A stretch of 64,000 bases of DNA from Pseudozyma flocculosa PF-1. Lineage: Eukaryota > Basidiomycota > Ustilaginomycetes > Ustilaginales > Ustilaginaceae. The translations under genes were made by a program, and so were the position numbers. Location: assembly GCF_000417875.1 (NCBI RefSeq), contig NW_006920891.1, forward strand, positions 82,987-146,986. Reading direction: 5' to 3'. Below the pieces are notes generated by a model, which searched no databases, was not told the DNA's origin, and saw nothing but the letters and a program-made list of their open reading frames with translations. Shown here one piece after another: positions 17,715 through 28,214 of the stretch (its first letter is position 1; each line of letters opens with the position of its first letter).

Positions 17715-18973
17715 CTACGCGAGGAACTCGAGCATGTGCTGCGCCACCAGGTCCGGGTGCGTCAGGACGATCCAGTGATTGCCCTGCGGGATCACCTTGA
17801 CCTCGAGCCCAGGTCCAAAGTAGCGCTTGGTGGCCAGGGGCACGATATCGTCGGCGTCGCCCCAGATGGCCACGCACCGCTTGCCAAACGACTGGACGAC
17901 CTTTTCGTGCACCTCGCCGCTGTCAAACACGGGAGAGCACTGCAGGCTCGACTGCGGCGTGGCAGACGGCAAGGGACAGCAGAGAAGACAAATAGGGGGT
18001 CAGGGTGCGCATCCAGGATGATGGACGACAGCGCCGACAACGACCACGACCATGACCCACTCACGATGAAGCTGTACTGGTATCCCGCGTGGTTCTCCGA
18101 CTGCCAGTGCACCACGCTGCCTTTGGGCGGCTTGGGCAGGATGTTGACCGCGCCCAGCAGCAGTCGCACCACCGACACGGGCATCAGCCGCGAAAAGGCC
18201 ATCCGCCGAGCCAGGCCCAGGTGCTTCCTCGGCGTACCTCCGGCGGGGCAGATGAGCACCAGCCGTCGCACCCGCCCGGGGAAGTAGTGGGCAAATTGCG
18301 ACACGATGGCGCCGCCCAACGACATGCCCGCCAGGTCGAACCGATCAAAGTCGGGCACGTCGCCGAGAACAAAGAGGATCTGCGAGACAAACAGCGACAC
18401 GTCCTGCGGAACCAGGGGCGCGTCCGAGTAGCCGCGGCCCAGCAGGTCAAAGCAGAGGACCCGGTAGCCCTGCTCGACGAGCTTGGGGATCAGCTTGGAC
18501 CAGCATGGCGTCGGCGTAGAGATGCCGTGCACCAGCAGCAGCTTCTTGCCATCCCGCGGGCCAATGTCGTAGTACCGAATGCGACCGAGGGGCGTCTCGA
18601 GGTCTCTGAGCGGTGGCAAGAGGGCACAACCACCAAGCAGCAGCGGGAAAGCCAACCCGACCGTCAGCGGATCGTCGCGACCAGTGGCTTCCGACGAAAG
18701 GAGAGGCAGTCCAGGCGGCACACTGACACCTCGCCCGACTCACTTTGCGCCAGGATAGAGGTCGGTCGGGTAGGGTCCGTCGTTGCTGCGCGGCGGCGAG
18801 AGGAGCAGCGCGGGTCGGATGGCATGGTCGATGCCACCCCTGGCCACCGACGAGACAAAGAGGCAAGCGATGGCGCCAACGGCGGCCGCCGCTGCAGCCG
18901 TTGCCGCCGTCGAGGCGTTGCCGTGCGGGCCGCGGCCAAAGATGTGCGCGAGGTCGAGGTGATAGGGCGCCAT
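17715..18973 (-). CDS. Alpha/beta-hydrolase, lipase/ABHD6-like, membrane-anchored (335 aa)
   Basis: Three exons: 18973..18744, 18605..18065, 17951..17715. Introns are 138 and 113 nt; junctions restore one continuous frame. An Ala-rich hydrophobic segment (about 24-44) is a probable N-terminal anchor. The fold begins at 'LGRIRYYDIG' with the oxyanion motif 'LLLVHG' (H103-G104), nucleophile S172 in 'AGMSLGGAI' (G-X-S-X-G), acid residue in 'WGDADDIVP' (D289-D292) and H316 in 'QGNHW'. Family members hydrolyse acylglycerols or related esters; this substrate cannot be read from sequence. ATG 18973 was chosen; another in-frame ATG at 19102 would add 43 residues. Confidence 0.88.
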
Positions 18974-20146
18974 CGTGCGTGGTCCGCTGATCCAAGGGCG
19001 GCAAGCAAGGAGAGAGAAGTGCAGGATGCAGCCGGCGGCAAGAGGGACGATGCGGCACCGCACGGCTAGAGGTCGAGGCAACGAGGCAGGGAGAGAGGCC
19101 AAGCGGCGGAAGGCAGGGATGGCCGACGTAAGGTGCCGGTCGGGAGCAAAGGCGGCCTAAGAAGCTTCCGGCCGCGGCAGACGGGCCAGGCTCAGGGGCT
19201 CACCGCACCCGCTTGCCTGGCCATCCCTGCCCTCGCCGGCAGCGTCCCGAAAACGTGGCCACGGCGACGGAAGGCCAGCGGACAGGCTAGGGCCGCCGTC
19301 GGTAGGCAATTCGTAAGCCACGCCCGCACCGAGGCTGGGCGAGGTTTCGGAGAGAGCGGTGGCTGTGCCAAAGTCTCGAGGCGGCCGCCAAAGAGGGGGT
19401 CAGACGAGCAGATAGAGCAGATCGACCGACACCTCCGCCAGCCTCGGACCTGGCCTGCCTTGACCGGCCCCATCCGCCACGGCGGCATCCCTCCATCGGT
19501 CTGCTCAGGGGTCGAGTGCAGGGCCGGCAGGCAGGCTTCGGGTAGAAGGTCGCTCCACCGGCCCTCCGTCCCCGCTGCTTCGGCGGCTGGGTTGGAGTCG
19601 GAGTGGCCGCGGATGGTGTTGGTCGGGTTGCGTGCACAGGGCCAGAGGCAGAGGCAGAGGCAGGCCAGGCCTGGCAGCGCCAAATATCAAATTCATCCGC
19701 GGGGCAGCGGGGCAAACAGCCAGGCCTACCTGGTCGGCCAGGCCAGGGCAGACCACGGCCGTACGTCTGTGTCGGCTGTTGGCCGAAGCCGCTCCACCTC
19801 GGTTCATCACCCATCGCCCTGTGATCCGACCCCGCTGTGACGCCCGCCTCTCTCTCTGCCTTTGCCTCGCTTCGCCTTGTCTCCATCGCCGCGCCTCTCG
19901 CCGGCGCTGCTCCATCACCACCACCACTAGGCACCATCTCCGCGACTGCTGCGCCCCCCCTTCCCTGACCCGCCGGCTGCGCCCTTGGACGCCGCTTTGA
20001 CAAAAAGCCGCATCGCCTCTTGGTCGTCCCCGGCTTCTCTCTTGCCCTCCTGCCACCACCTCACCTTCTGTCCCGCTCCCAACGTCTACGACGGCCTCCA
20101 AGTACCTTCGCCGCTGTCGCTTTCGCCGCCGCCCTCCCGTCCGGTG
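18974..20146. other. Intergenic between divergent hydrolase and PAP2 genes
   Basis: 1.17 kb with no supported gene. Rich in GGCCAGGC/CCTGCCTGG-type words (19190-19760). The CT-rich stretch before 20147 is a likely 5' leader of the PAP2 gene. Confidence 0.5.
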
Positions 20147-22066
20147 ATGCCTCTGTCCCCCCTCGCTCAGCCCAACCCGACCACCACCTTCATCAACCCT
20201 CACAGCGTGTACGGATCGCCCAACCAGGCCTCGCGCGCGCAGCAGTCTAGGCACCAGCTCGCCGCCTCGTCCCACTCGGCCTCGAGCACCCCCCGCTCCG
20301 TATCGGCCGCACCCTCGCCCTCGGCCCTAGAACACTCGGACCCGCTCAGCAACCCGCTCCTCGCAGGAGGATCCCAAGACACCAAGGTCGACCCCGCCAC
20401 CTTGACCGCCCTCCAAGACGCAGACGCCAGCTACGAAGACGCCTCCCTCTCCGGCTACCCCTCCATCCGCGACATCCAGGCACAGGCCCAGAGGCACCAG
20501 CAGTACTACTACCCCGCCGACTACCCGTCCCCGGCCGACCACCACCCCTCGACGACCGAGCACAACAGCCGCTGGACCCCCAAGCCCTTCCGCAAGCCGC
20601 CGCTCCAGCGCAATTACGACAGCTACCGCTCCATTGCCCACCCGTTCGAGTCGTTTAGCGACAGCGACCACTCCCACCCCAACCACCGCCGCCGCCCAAA
20701 CAGCACCCTCTTTGGTCGCCTCGCCAGCCGCGCCTCCGAGTTTGGCCGCAACATGTACGCCCAGAACCAGAACGGCAATGACGGCACCGCCGACCAGCAC
20801 CAGCACCAGCACGTACACGTTGGACCGGCTGCTGGTGTCAACGGCGGACAACACATCCCCTCGGCTTCCAAGCTGCCCGGCGGCGACCTTTACCGCACGC
20901 TGCGGTGGTCGCGCCAGCGCCCGCCCATGACGCGCGAGCGCAAGCTGCTGCTGCTGCGCAGCTACCTGCCGGACTGGATCATCACCATCGTCCTGGCCGG
21001 CCTGCTGGCGCTCATCAACAATGTGCACGGCTTCCGCCGCGAATTCAGCCTGACCGACACGAGCATCCAGCACACATTTGCCACGAGCGAGCGCGTGCCC
21101 ATGTGGCTGCTCGGCGTGTCGGCCGTCATTGTGCCCGCCCTCATCATCGCTGGCGTGGCGCTGGGCGTGTCGCGCTCCGTGTGGGACCTGCACAACGGCC
21201 TGCTGGGTTTCGTGCTGGCCCACTGCCTCAACGTCACCGCGACCACCATCATCAAGGTGTGCGTGGGCCGTCCGCGTCCGGACCTGATTGACCGGTGCCA
21301 GCCGCGGCCGGGCTCGGCCAACGCGCAGCCGTACGGCCTGGCCACGGACGCCATTTGCAGCGTGGGCGTCGACAATTCGGAGCTGCGCGACGGCTTCCGC
21401 AGCTTCCCCTCTGGCCATGCCAGCTCGGCGTTTGCGGGCCTGACGTTCCTCAGCCTCTACCTGGCCGCCAAGATGCACCTCTTTGACCGGCGCGGCCACG
21501 CCATCTCGGCCTGGCTCACGCTGACGCCCATGCTGGGCGCCGTGCTGATCGCAGTGTCGAGGACCATGGACTACCGCCACCACGCCACCGACGTCATTGC
21601 CGGCGGCATCCTCGGCTTCGTCATGGCCTTTAGCGTGTACCGCCTCTACTTTCCGCCGCTCAGCCACCCGCTCTGCCACAAGCCCTACAGCCCGCGTATC
21701 CCGCGCGAGGGAATGTTCTCCACCGGCGCCGGCTACGACGAGGGCGATGTCGAGGAGAACGCGTCGGAGCTCGACGACTCGCCGCGACACCAGCACCGTC
21801 ACCACCACCACCACCACCACCATCGTCACCACGGTGCTGATACCGCCGCTGCTGTTGGTGGCGATGGCGCAGGTGGTGCGACGACGACGACGACGTACGG
21901 CGGCGCACCCGGTGCGGGCACGCACTCGCGGCAGGGATCGGATGCGCGCATGCTCGACGCCACCAAGGGCGTGGTGCAGGCCTACGAGCGCGACCCGAGC
22001 CCCGTCCACGGCGCAAAGGCGTCGCTCGAAGACGACTACGTCCCCGAAACCGTCAACCGCGTCTGA
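20147..22066 (+). CDS. PAP2-family lipid phosphate phosphatase (639 aa)
   Basis: Integral-membrane phosphatidic acid / diacylglycerol-pyrophosphate phosphatase of the LPP/DPP1 type, dephosphorylating lipid phosphates in endomembranes or vacuole. The PAP2 signature is complete: K370-X6-R377-P378, P421-S-G-H424 and S471-R-X5-H478-X3-D482. Six hydrophobic helices fit the family: about 280-300, 322-344, 350-369, 425-442, 452-470 and 485-505. The N-terminal ~260 residues are Ser/Pro/His-rich and disordered; the C-terminal tail has a His-rich tract from a CAC repeat and an acidic stretch. At 639 residues it is about twice the yeast enzymes, through these tails. The frame is open upstream to 19985 without a convincing ATG. 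Confidence 0.93.
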   Translation: MPLSPLAQPNPTTTFINPHSVYGSPNQASRAQQSRHQLAASSHSASSTPRSVSAAPSPSALEHSDPLSNPLLAGGSQDTKVDPATLTALQDADASYEDASLSGYPSIRDIQAQAQRHQQYYYPADYPSPADHHPSTTEHNSRWTPKPFRKPPLQRNYDSYRSIAHPFESFSDSDHSHPNHRRRPNSTLFGRLASRASEFGRNMYAQNQNGNDGTADQHQHQHVHVGPAAGVNGGQHIPSASKLPGGDLYRTLRWSRQRPPMTRERKLLLLRSYLPDWIITIVLAGLLALINNVHGFRREFSLTDTSIQHTFATSERVPMWLLGVSAVIVPALIIAGVALGVSRSVWDLHNGLLGFVLAHCLNVTATTIIKVCVGRPRPDLIDRCQPRPGSANAQPYGLATDAICSVGVDNSELRDGFRSFPSGHASSAFAGLTFLSLYLAAKMHLFDRRGHAISAWLTLTPMLGAVLIAVSRTMDYRHHATDVIAGGILGFVMAFSVYRLYFPPLSHPLCHKPYSPRIPREGMFSTGAGYDEGDVEENASELDDSPRHQHRHHHHHHHHRHHGADTAAAVGGDGAGGATTTTTYGGAPGAGTHSRQGSDARMLDATKGVVQAYERDPSPVHGAKASLEDDYVPETVNRV

Positions 22067-22437
22067 GTCCGTTGGATTTAACCCCCGCCTGCCGTTGGAA
22101 GAACGACGACGACGGACGTTGTTGCGCCGGCGGTTGATGGCCGTGTATATATTCTGCTGCTTATCGACGAACGGACGAGACGAGACGAAACGAAACGAAA
22201 CGAAACGAGACGAGACGAGACGAGACGAACAATGATTTCTCCAGACTCGCGGTCCCCCCGCCATCCCCGTTTGGTACGATGCGGGGTGGCGGAGCGTAGA
22301 CGGGTTGATCGAATGCGACGCCGGTGCACAGCTCCCGTTCCGCCAGCTGGAGACGGCCTGTCTGCGATGGCGACAAAGAGACGGGATCGAGTCGAGCCAG
22401 GCCGACAAGGCCCGACCAACGTGGGGCGAGAGCGGCA
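22067..22437. other. Convergent 3' intergenic region
   Basis: 371 bp between the stops of the PAP2 gene and the UBE3D-like gene. An AT-rich TATATATTC (22146-22154) may belong to 3' processing signals. Contains the ACGAR pentanucleotide array. Confidence 0.5.
22173..22227. repeat. (RACGA)11 pentanucleotide tandem repeat
   Basis: About 55 bp of GACGA and AACGA units just downstream of the PAP2 stop. Blocks of GACGA flank a block of AACGA, as expected from slippage after a point change. Confidence 0.93.
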
Positions 22438-25400
22438 TCAGAGGCGAGGCAGCCATCCGACGGTCCAAGCTCCAAAGCTACGTCGGGAGGGGGGGTAGAT
22501 GTGTGCCGAGGCGCGCAGCAGGTCGACGAGGCCGTCGCAGGCCTCGGCGGGGAGGTGGATCCGTTCGATGCCCTCCCCCCCGCTTTTTGCCTGCATGACG
22601 GCGGCAGCCGTCGAAGAGGGGAGGATCTGGAAGAGACACTTGGCTGCGTGGATCGGTTGCCGTTTCGGGTTCGTCTCGTTCTCGCCCCGTTGTCGTCGGT
22701 TTGAAAGGGCGGGTGGGAGAGGATGGGAAGTCAAAATTTGAAAGGAGGGTTGGAAGAGCCAGATCTATCATCCACGCACGCCGAGGATGGCATCGGAACG
22801 GGATTGGGCGTCAGTGGGAGTGGTCCTGCCCGGCGACTAGGGAAGGAAGGGGCCAAGGCAGACTCACCAGGATCCTCTCGCGACCGCTCCCCTCGTCGGC
22901 CAGGACAAAGTGGTAGGCGGCATGGGCGCGGGCGACGTCGAGCATCTGCGCCGAAACGAGGCGCGGCAGTGCGTCCGGTTCCGACGCGCTCGAAATGGCA
23001 TGCTTGTGCAGCTTCAACGCCGTCACGCCCCCGGCCGCATCGGACGTCGAGCTGGACACGAAGGCCGCACCGACAGAACGAAGGCATGCCGTACATCGCA
23101 CCACCGCCGCCGTCGTCGTCGTCATCGTCGTCGCTCCTTCTGCCGCGCTCGCCGTAGCCTGTCGGCGTCAAGAGAGCCCAGGAAAAAAAGGGGGATGCGG
23201 AGCGTCAGCCGATGTCCTCTACGTTAGTGACCCTCCTCTCTACGGATCTGGGGAGGGGAGAGTGTTTCTGGGTAGAGTCGAGGTCGATCTGGGACGCATA
23301 GTATCAGTCGGGTCGTCGAAGCGGACAGACGGCCGTACGGACCAGAGGCCAGGCGAGGACGGAGAAGAGGTTGCGCGCCGAGACGCAAACCTGCCTGCCT
23401 GCCCGCCTTAGCCGCGAAGCGACCGACAGCGAAACGGCGGCGGTTCCTCGTCATGCGGCGGCAACATCCCGTGCCTTTGTCCGCCTTTCCTCGGTCCGAG
23501 ACGGCCGTGTCCGCTTCGACCGCCGGTGGGCTGGGTAGGCGTCGACTTTCTGATGGTCCGGTGGTGGCTGCAGAACAGCAGTAGAGTGCAATATGGAGTA
23601 GGAAGAGCCAGGGAGAGCGTTTCATGTCACGGCCACTCACCGTCGGATGGCTGCTGCCTGCAGCCGCGTCCCACGAAAGCGCGTCTGGCCGTGCTGACGA
23701 GGCCGGGAGCATCAGATGCAGGTCGGCCACCCAGACCTCGTCGGATGGGATGGGCCTGCCTTCTTCGAGACCCTGTTTGCCCCTTGCCACGCTCTCGTTG
23801 AGCTCCTGGTCGCCGTGGCACATCCACGCGTCGACCAGCTCCTCCCAGTGCTGCGAGGGCAGCGCTCGATACCGCCGTGTCGTGAGGCCAAGGTCCGCCA
23901 GTACGGCGTCGCAGCCGGCGCAGGACAGCGTCGGGGGCCGGTGCAGTGCCAGCGAGTCGGAGGAAAAGGGAAATGCGACGGGCTCGGACGAGTGTGACAG
24001 GTGCGTGGACGGTGCGCTGCTGATGGCAGCCCGTCGAGGCATGGAAAGCCGGAAGGCGAAGTGGTCCTGGCTGAGCTGCGCGGACCCCCTTTGAAGCGGT
24101 ACGCCGAGGCCAGGTAACGGGACAGTCACGTCAGGGTGGGAGCTTGAAGGGCCTTGCGATAGGTGCAGCGTCGTCTCGAGGCTGTCCTCGGCATCGTCAA
24201 CAGAAGCGCTGCCGCTGTTGCACACTTCGTACACGAGGTTTGTCGTCGTTGTCCCAGGGCTGCCGCCGTAGACCGTCGCCATACCATTTATGGCGAACAG
24301 GTTGGCCTGGGTCTCGAGGATGTAGTGCATTCCTGCAACCGAGCGAGAATGGGCGAGCGCGACAGTCTGAGCATCCAATGCCGTTCCCTCGGCGCCAGCA
24401 GCCGGACCTCGTGCCAACGACGACGGGAGCGATAGCGGCGACGACTCACATGCGGTGGTCTGAGGAACCGAAGCAGGGTGGCTGGCCGCGCACACCATGT
24501 CGGCGGCTCCGTCGCCGCGCTCGCCCCGCGTTGCCGAAGCCATCGCAGTAGCGGCGCTGATGCTCGCCCTCGGCGTGGTCGTGTCGAGAAGGTCGTCGCG
24601 GCCGCCAATCAGGTCCGGCTGCGAACCGCGTCGAGAGGCCGATGCCGACGCCGACGGCCTCTTGCCTCCAGAGCGCCGCGGTGCCATGATGGCATCCTGG
24701 CCCGCCATCCGGGCCTGGCCCTGGTTGTTGAGCAGCTGGAAGAGGGTCTCATCGGCGTCGGCGTTGACGTCGCGGTCGATACCGACGCTCTCGGGCTCGT
24801 AAGCAGAGCCCAGGAGCGCGCTAGCCTTGCGGCCGGGACGCGGCTTCATCGCCACCCTCTGCTCGCCCAGATCCATGTCCTGGGCACGGTGCACCGAGGC
24901 AAAGAGCTCGTCGAGCGAGGCAAAGTCGCGCTCCTGACCCTCGCTATTGCTCCAGCGCATCGACGTTCCCCGCATCTCCGCATCGCGCTCCTTTGCCTTG
25001 CCCTTGACATCGACAAACGAGCTGCGCTTGAGAGTGTTGGCGAGGCTCGTCACCGAAAACTTGCGACCGAGCTGGGCGGCCGCCGAGAGTCGTCGGTGAG
25101 TGCGGACGTCATTGTCGACGCCGAGGAGGCGGCTCGAAGAGGCAAACGCCGACGAGGACCCCGTCGCCCCTCCTGAAGTCGGGTCGGACGCCTTGCGCGT
25201 GCGGATCGAGGGCGGATCGGCGCGCTGGTCATTGAGCCGAGGCGTGGCAGCCAGCTTGTCCATCATCCTCTGCAGGCGGTCGTCGCGCATCTGGTCGGGC
25301 GGCAGTGAGCAGCGCTGGTTCAAAAATTGCGGGACCGCCGAGTACAATCGTTCAATCGAATGTTGGATGACGAGCAGGTCCTCGGGCGTCCTGGCCGCAT

Positions 25401-27057
25401 AGGCGGCGGCCGCTTGCGATCGGAGCGTCGACGTCGACGTCTGCTTCTCGGCCTCCTTGACTGGCGCTGCGGGTTGCGGAACGGCCTCGTCATCTTGAAG
25501 CTTCTCCTTTTCGGCGGAGCGGAGGTGCGAGAACGCTTCCTCTTCATCGGTGTAGCTGGGCAGGGACCAGATTCGCTCGCGGAAGCCGGCCAGATCCTTG
25601 CTGTCGGCTGCGACCTTGCCGTGCGATCCGTGGGTGTCGAGCGAGCCGCAGCCGTAGGACGGGGGCAAAGAGTGTTCGGACCAGACCGAGGCTCGCAGCG
25701 GTGCGTGGTAAGACGTGGAAGACTGCGCCAACGTGGCACGGCCTGATTCGACCGAGACCATCGAGGCCCGCGTGGAGCTCCTCGAGGCGGCTTTTGGGCT
25801 CAGCTGGGGCATCAGCTCGCGGACCAGGGCATCGTATGGACCAGGAGCGGGTCGACTTGCATGGCTTGCGTGGTTCAGGCTCCCCACGACGTCGCCTTGC
25901 TCGGCGAGCTGTGGAGAGGGATCGACGGGCCGGACCTCGGTCGAGCTGCGCCAGGCAACGAGCTCCTTGGTGATGGCCACGAGCTCCGACAGCTGCTGCC
26001 AGGCCTCTTGGCTAGGCACTGAGGTACGTGCCGAGCCTGAGCCGGCCGCAGGGCCAGGAGCAAGCGGCGCTGCTGCGTCACGCAACAGAGTGCTCGCATG
26101 CAAGGAAATCAGCCGACGATGTAGCCGGCCAAAAGCATCGCCGACGGCGGCGTCGACGGACACATCGCCAAAGGGGTTGTCGAGCTCCTCGCTATGAGAC
26201 GATCGTGCAGTCGCGAAAGAGTCGCGGCGCCGCGCCGATGTCGAGCGCGGCTTGGAGTCGAGGTGGCGAGCATCCGACGGAACATCAGGAGCCGTTCCCG
26301 AGCTGGTCGGATCGGAGGAAGTCCTCGGAGGGCCGCGCACCTGCTCCAAAGCGGCGAGCATGGCGACAAGCGCCGTGGCGAGGTGCAAGTCGTCGGCGTC
26401 GACCGGTTCAGAAGCGGTCGTGATCCGCCGCAGGCGCTGCTGCAGCATAGACAGGTGTTCGAGGCCGCCCTCCTCCGAAGACTGTCGAAGCACCTCGACG
26501 AGCTCATCCCGTGTGGGAGAGGGCGGCGAGGCGGCCGATGAGACGCTTTCGGCGAGAACGGAGATTGCTTCCTGGGTCTCCTCAGACAGCTCCCGCAACG
26601 ATCTCTTCAGGTCGGAATCGACGCCGGGTTGATTCACGATGTCAAAGGCAACGTCGTGGGTACCCTCGATCCTGTACTGGTAGACTTTGCTAAGGTCCTC
26701 GGGCATCTTTGAAGGCGCGCTATGCGCCGCGCTTTGCGGGACATGTGCGACAGACGGGCCAGCACAAGAGCCGGGTTGGACGCCGAGCGAGAGAGGGGCA
26801 TCGGTGGCAGAGACGCACAAGGAAGCGTCGACGATTCGAGAGGCTGGGCTGTCCTGTGGCTCGTGGGTTGGGACCGAGGGCAGGATGATTAAGTCGGCGG
26901 TGCGGAGTATGGTTGGAGACGAAGGCACGAGCCCGGCTGGTCTGGTGTCCCTTTGCTGCCGCGGCGAGGGACCGGCTGCGGAGATGGTGCTGTCCCGGGT
27001 CCGTGTCGAAGCCAAGTGCGCCTGTGACGGGGCGTGAGGACGCTCGAGGGTGGCCAT
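22438..27057 (-). CDS. UBE3D-like HECT-like E3 ubiquitin ligase with long N-terminal extension (~1344 aa)
   Basis: The C-terminal ~450 residues match the HECT-like, E2-binding family of human UBE3D. Signs are a first CxxC pair (C1046, C1049), 'YRALPSQHWEELVDAWMCH', a second CxxC (coded near 23095) followed by 'VTALKLHKHAI', then 'RILIWLFQPSFQIL' and a final 'IHLPAEACDGLVDLL'. Exons: 27057..23641, 23158..22868, 22764..22438. The 103-nt second intron is clear. The first is 482 nt as written, but GT...TTCTGCAG at its start could make a 74-nt intron, leaving room for a small extra exon. Residues 1 to about 880 are Ser/Arg-rich with conserved-looking islands ('VYQYRIEGTHDVAFDI', 'EDLLVIQHSIERLYSAVPQFLNQR') that I cannot assign. 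UBE3D itself is about 390 residues. The start could also be the ATG at 26706..26704. Confidence 0.8.
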
Positions 27058-28214
27058 GGTGCAGCGGTCAACGATGGTGATGGAGGCGAGTGAGGCGGTG
27101 AGCGATGCGTTCTTTAGGCGCTAGGAGATATGACAGGCGCCGGCAGAGCGTGGTTCGCCCAAAGAGCGAGGTCGACGGCGGCGGTGGAAGAGCCCGCAAG
27201 TGAGGATGTGGGCTTCAGGGGCTGATCAGCGGCGGCGAGGTGGGGCGAGAATGACGCGACGACGGGTCATCCGAGGTGGATCTCGGGGACTCGAGCAGCC
27301 AAGGAGCAAGGCGTAGCTGGCGGTGGCGGTGCCCAAACTTCGGCCCACTTCCGAGAGGAGCCTTAGAGCGGTCCGAAAGGTCGGTGCCCGTCGAGGGCGG
27401 TGAGCGAGCAGCAGCGAGGAGACTGATAGGGCCAGCGGTTGGACCGAGTAGTGCGATTGCGAGTGCGAGTGCGAGGGGCGAGTTGAAAATCGAGAGACGA
27501 GATGCGACGAGAAGACGGGACGGTACCAGGCGAGATCAAGAGGTGGTGCGACGGAATCGAGTCGGGTCGGGCCGAGCCGGTCGGCGCGAATTGCGATGGG
27601 GATCAACCAAAGGTTCAGCGCACGATGGCGGCGGTGGCAGCTAGTGGTGGTGGTGGTCAAGAGGTAGGTTCGCAAAGAGCGTGGGGTGCGGGGGCGTGAG
27701 AGCGAGCGAGCAAGGGCGAGGTCAAGCAAGCAAGGGTCGTCTCGGCAGCCCCTTTGTTGCTACATAGGTCTGGCTCTGCCTGGCCTGCCTGGCCCCGCCC
27801 CGACCTGCTGGCCTGCCCACCAGCCAGCGGGCCTTCGCTCGCCTAGGTGCCGCCTGAGTGGGGACCCCCCACGCCCACTCTCTTTTTCGAGTGGCGCCCG
27901 AATGCAGGCAAAGGTGGCCGGCCGGACGGCCCCGAGGTCCGCGACGACCTCGCGCCTGGTCGCCGCCGGCCCGCTCCTGTCCTCGCAACGACCGGCCTCC
28001 TTCGGCGCCAATTCAGGTCCTGCCCGTGCACACCCGCCCGCAGACACACACATACACACGCCAATGCACACGCACCGCGGGATCACCGCGCCTCGTCAGA
28101 CCTTTGAGCAGTAAAAGCCTCGAGATTGGAGAAGCAGCATGGAGCAAGGGCCATGAATGAGCAAAGCAAAGTGAGAAACCTAGCGACGACCGATTGACTA
28201 CCCCCCTTCCGGCC
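27058..28214. other. Intergenic between UBE3D-like gene and DNMT5
   Basis: 1.16 kb without a supported gene. Holds the promoter of the UBE3D-like gene (purine-rich on the + strand) and the DNMT5 3' flank. CCTGCCTGG-type words occur at 27775-27800 and a CA-rich stretch at about 28040-28075. Confidence 0.5.

Noticed and set aside
19133..20003. Overlapping 235-256-codon ORFs between hydrolase and PAP2 genes
   Set aside because: Both strands are equally open; sequence is low-complexity Gly/Arg/Gln from repeated GGCCAGGC words.
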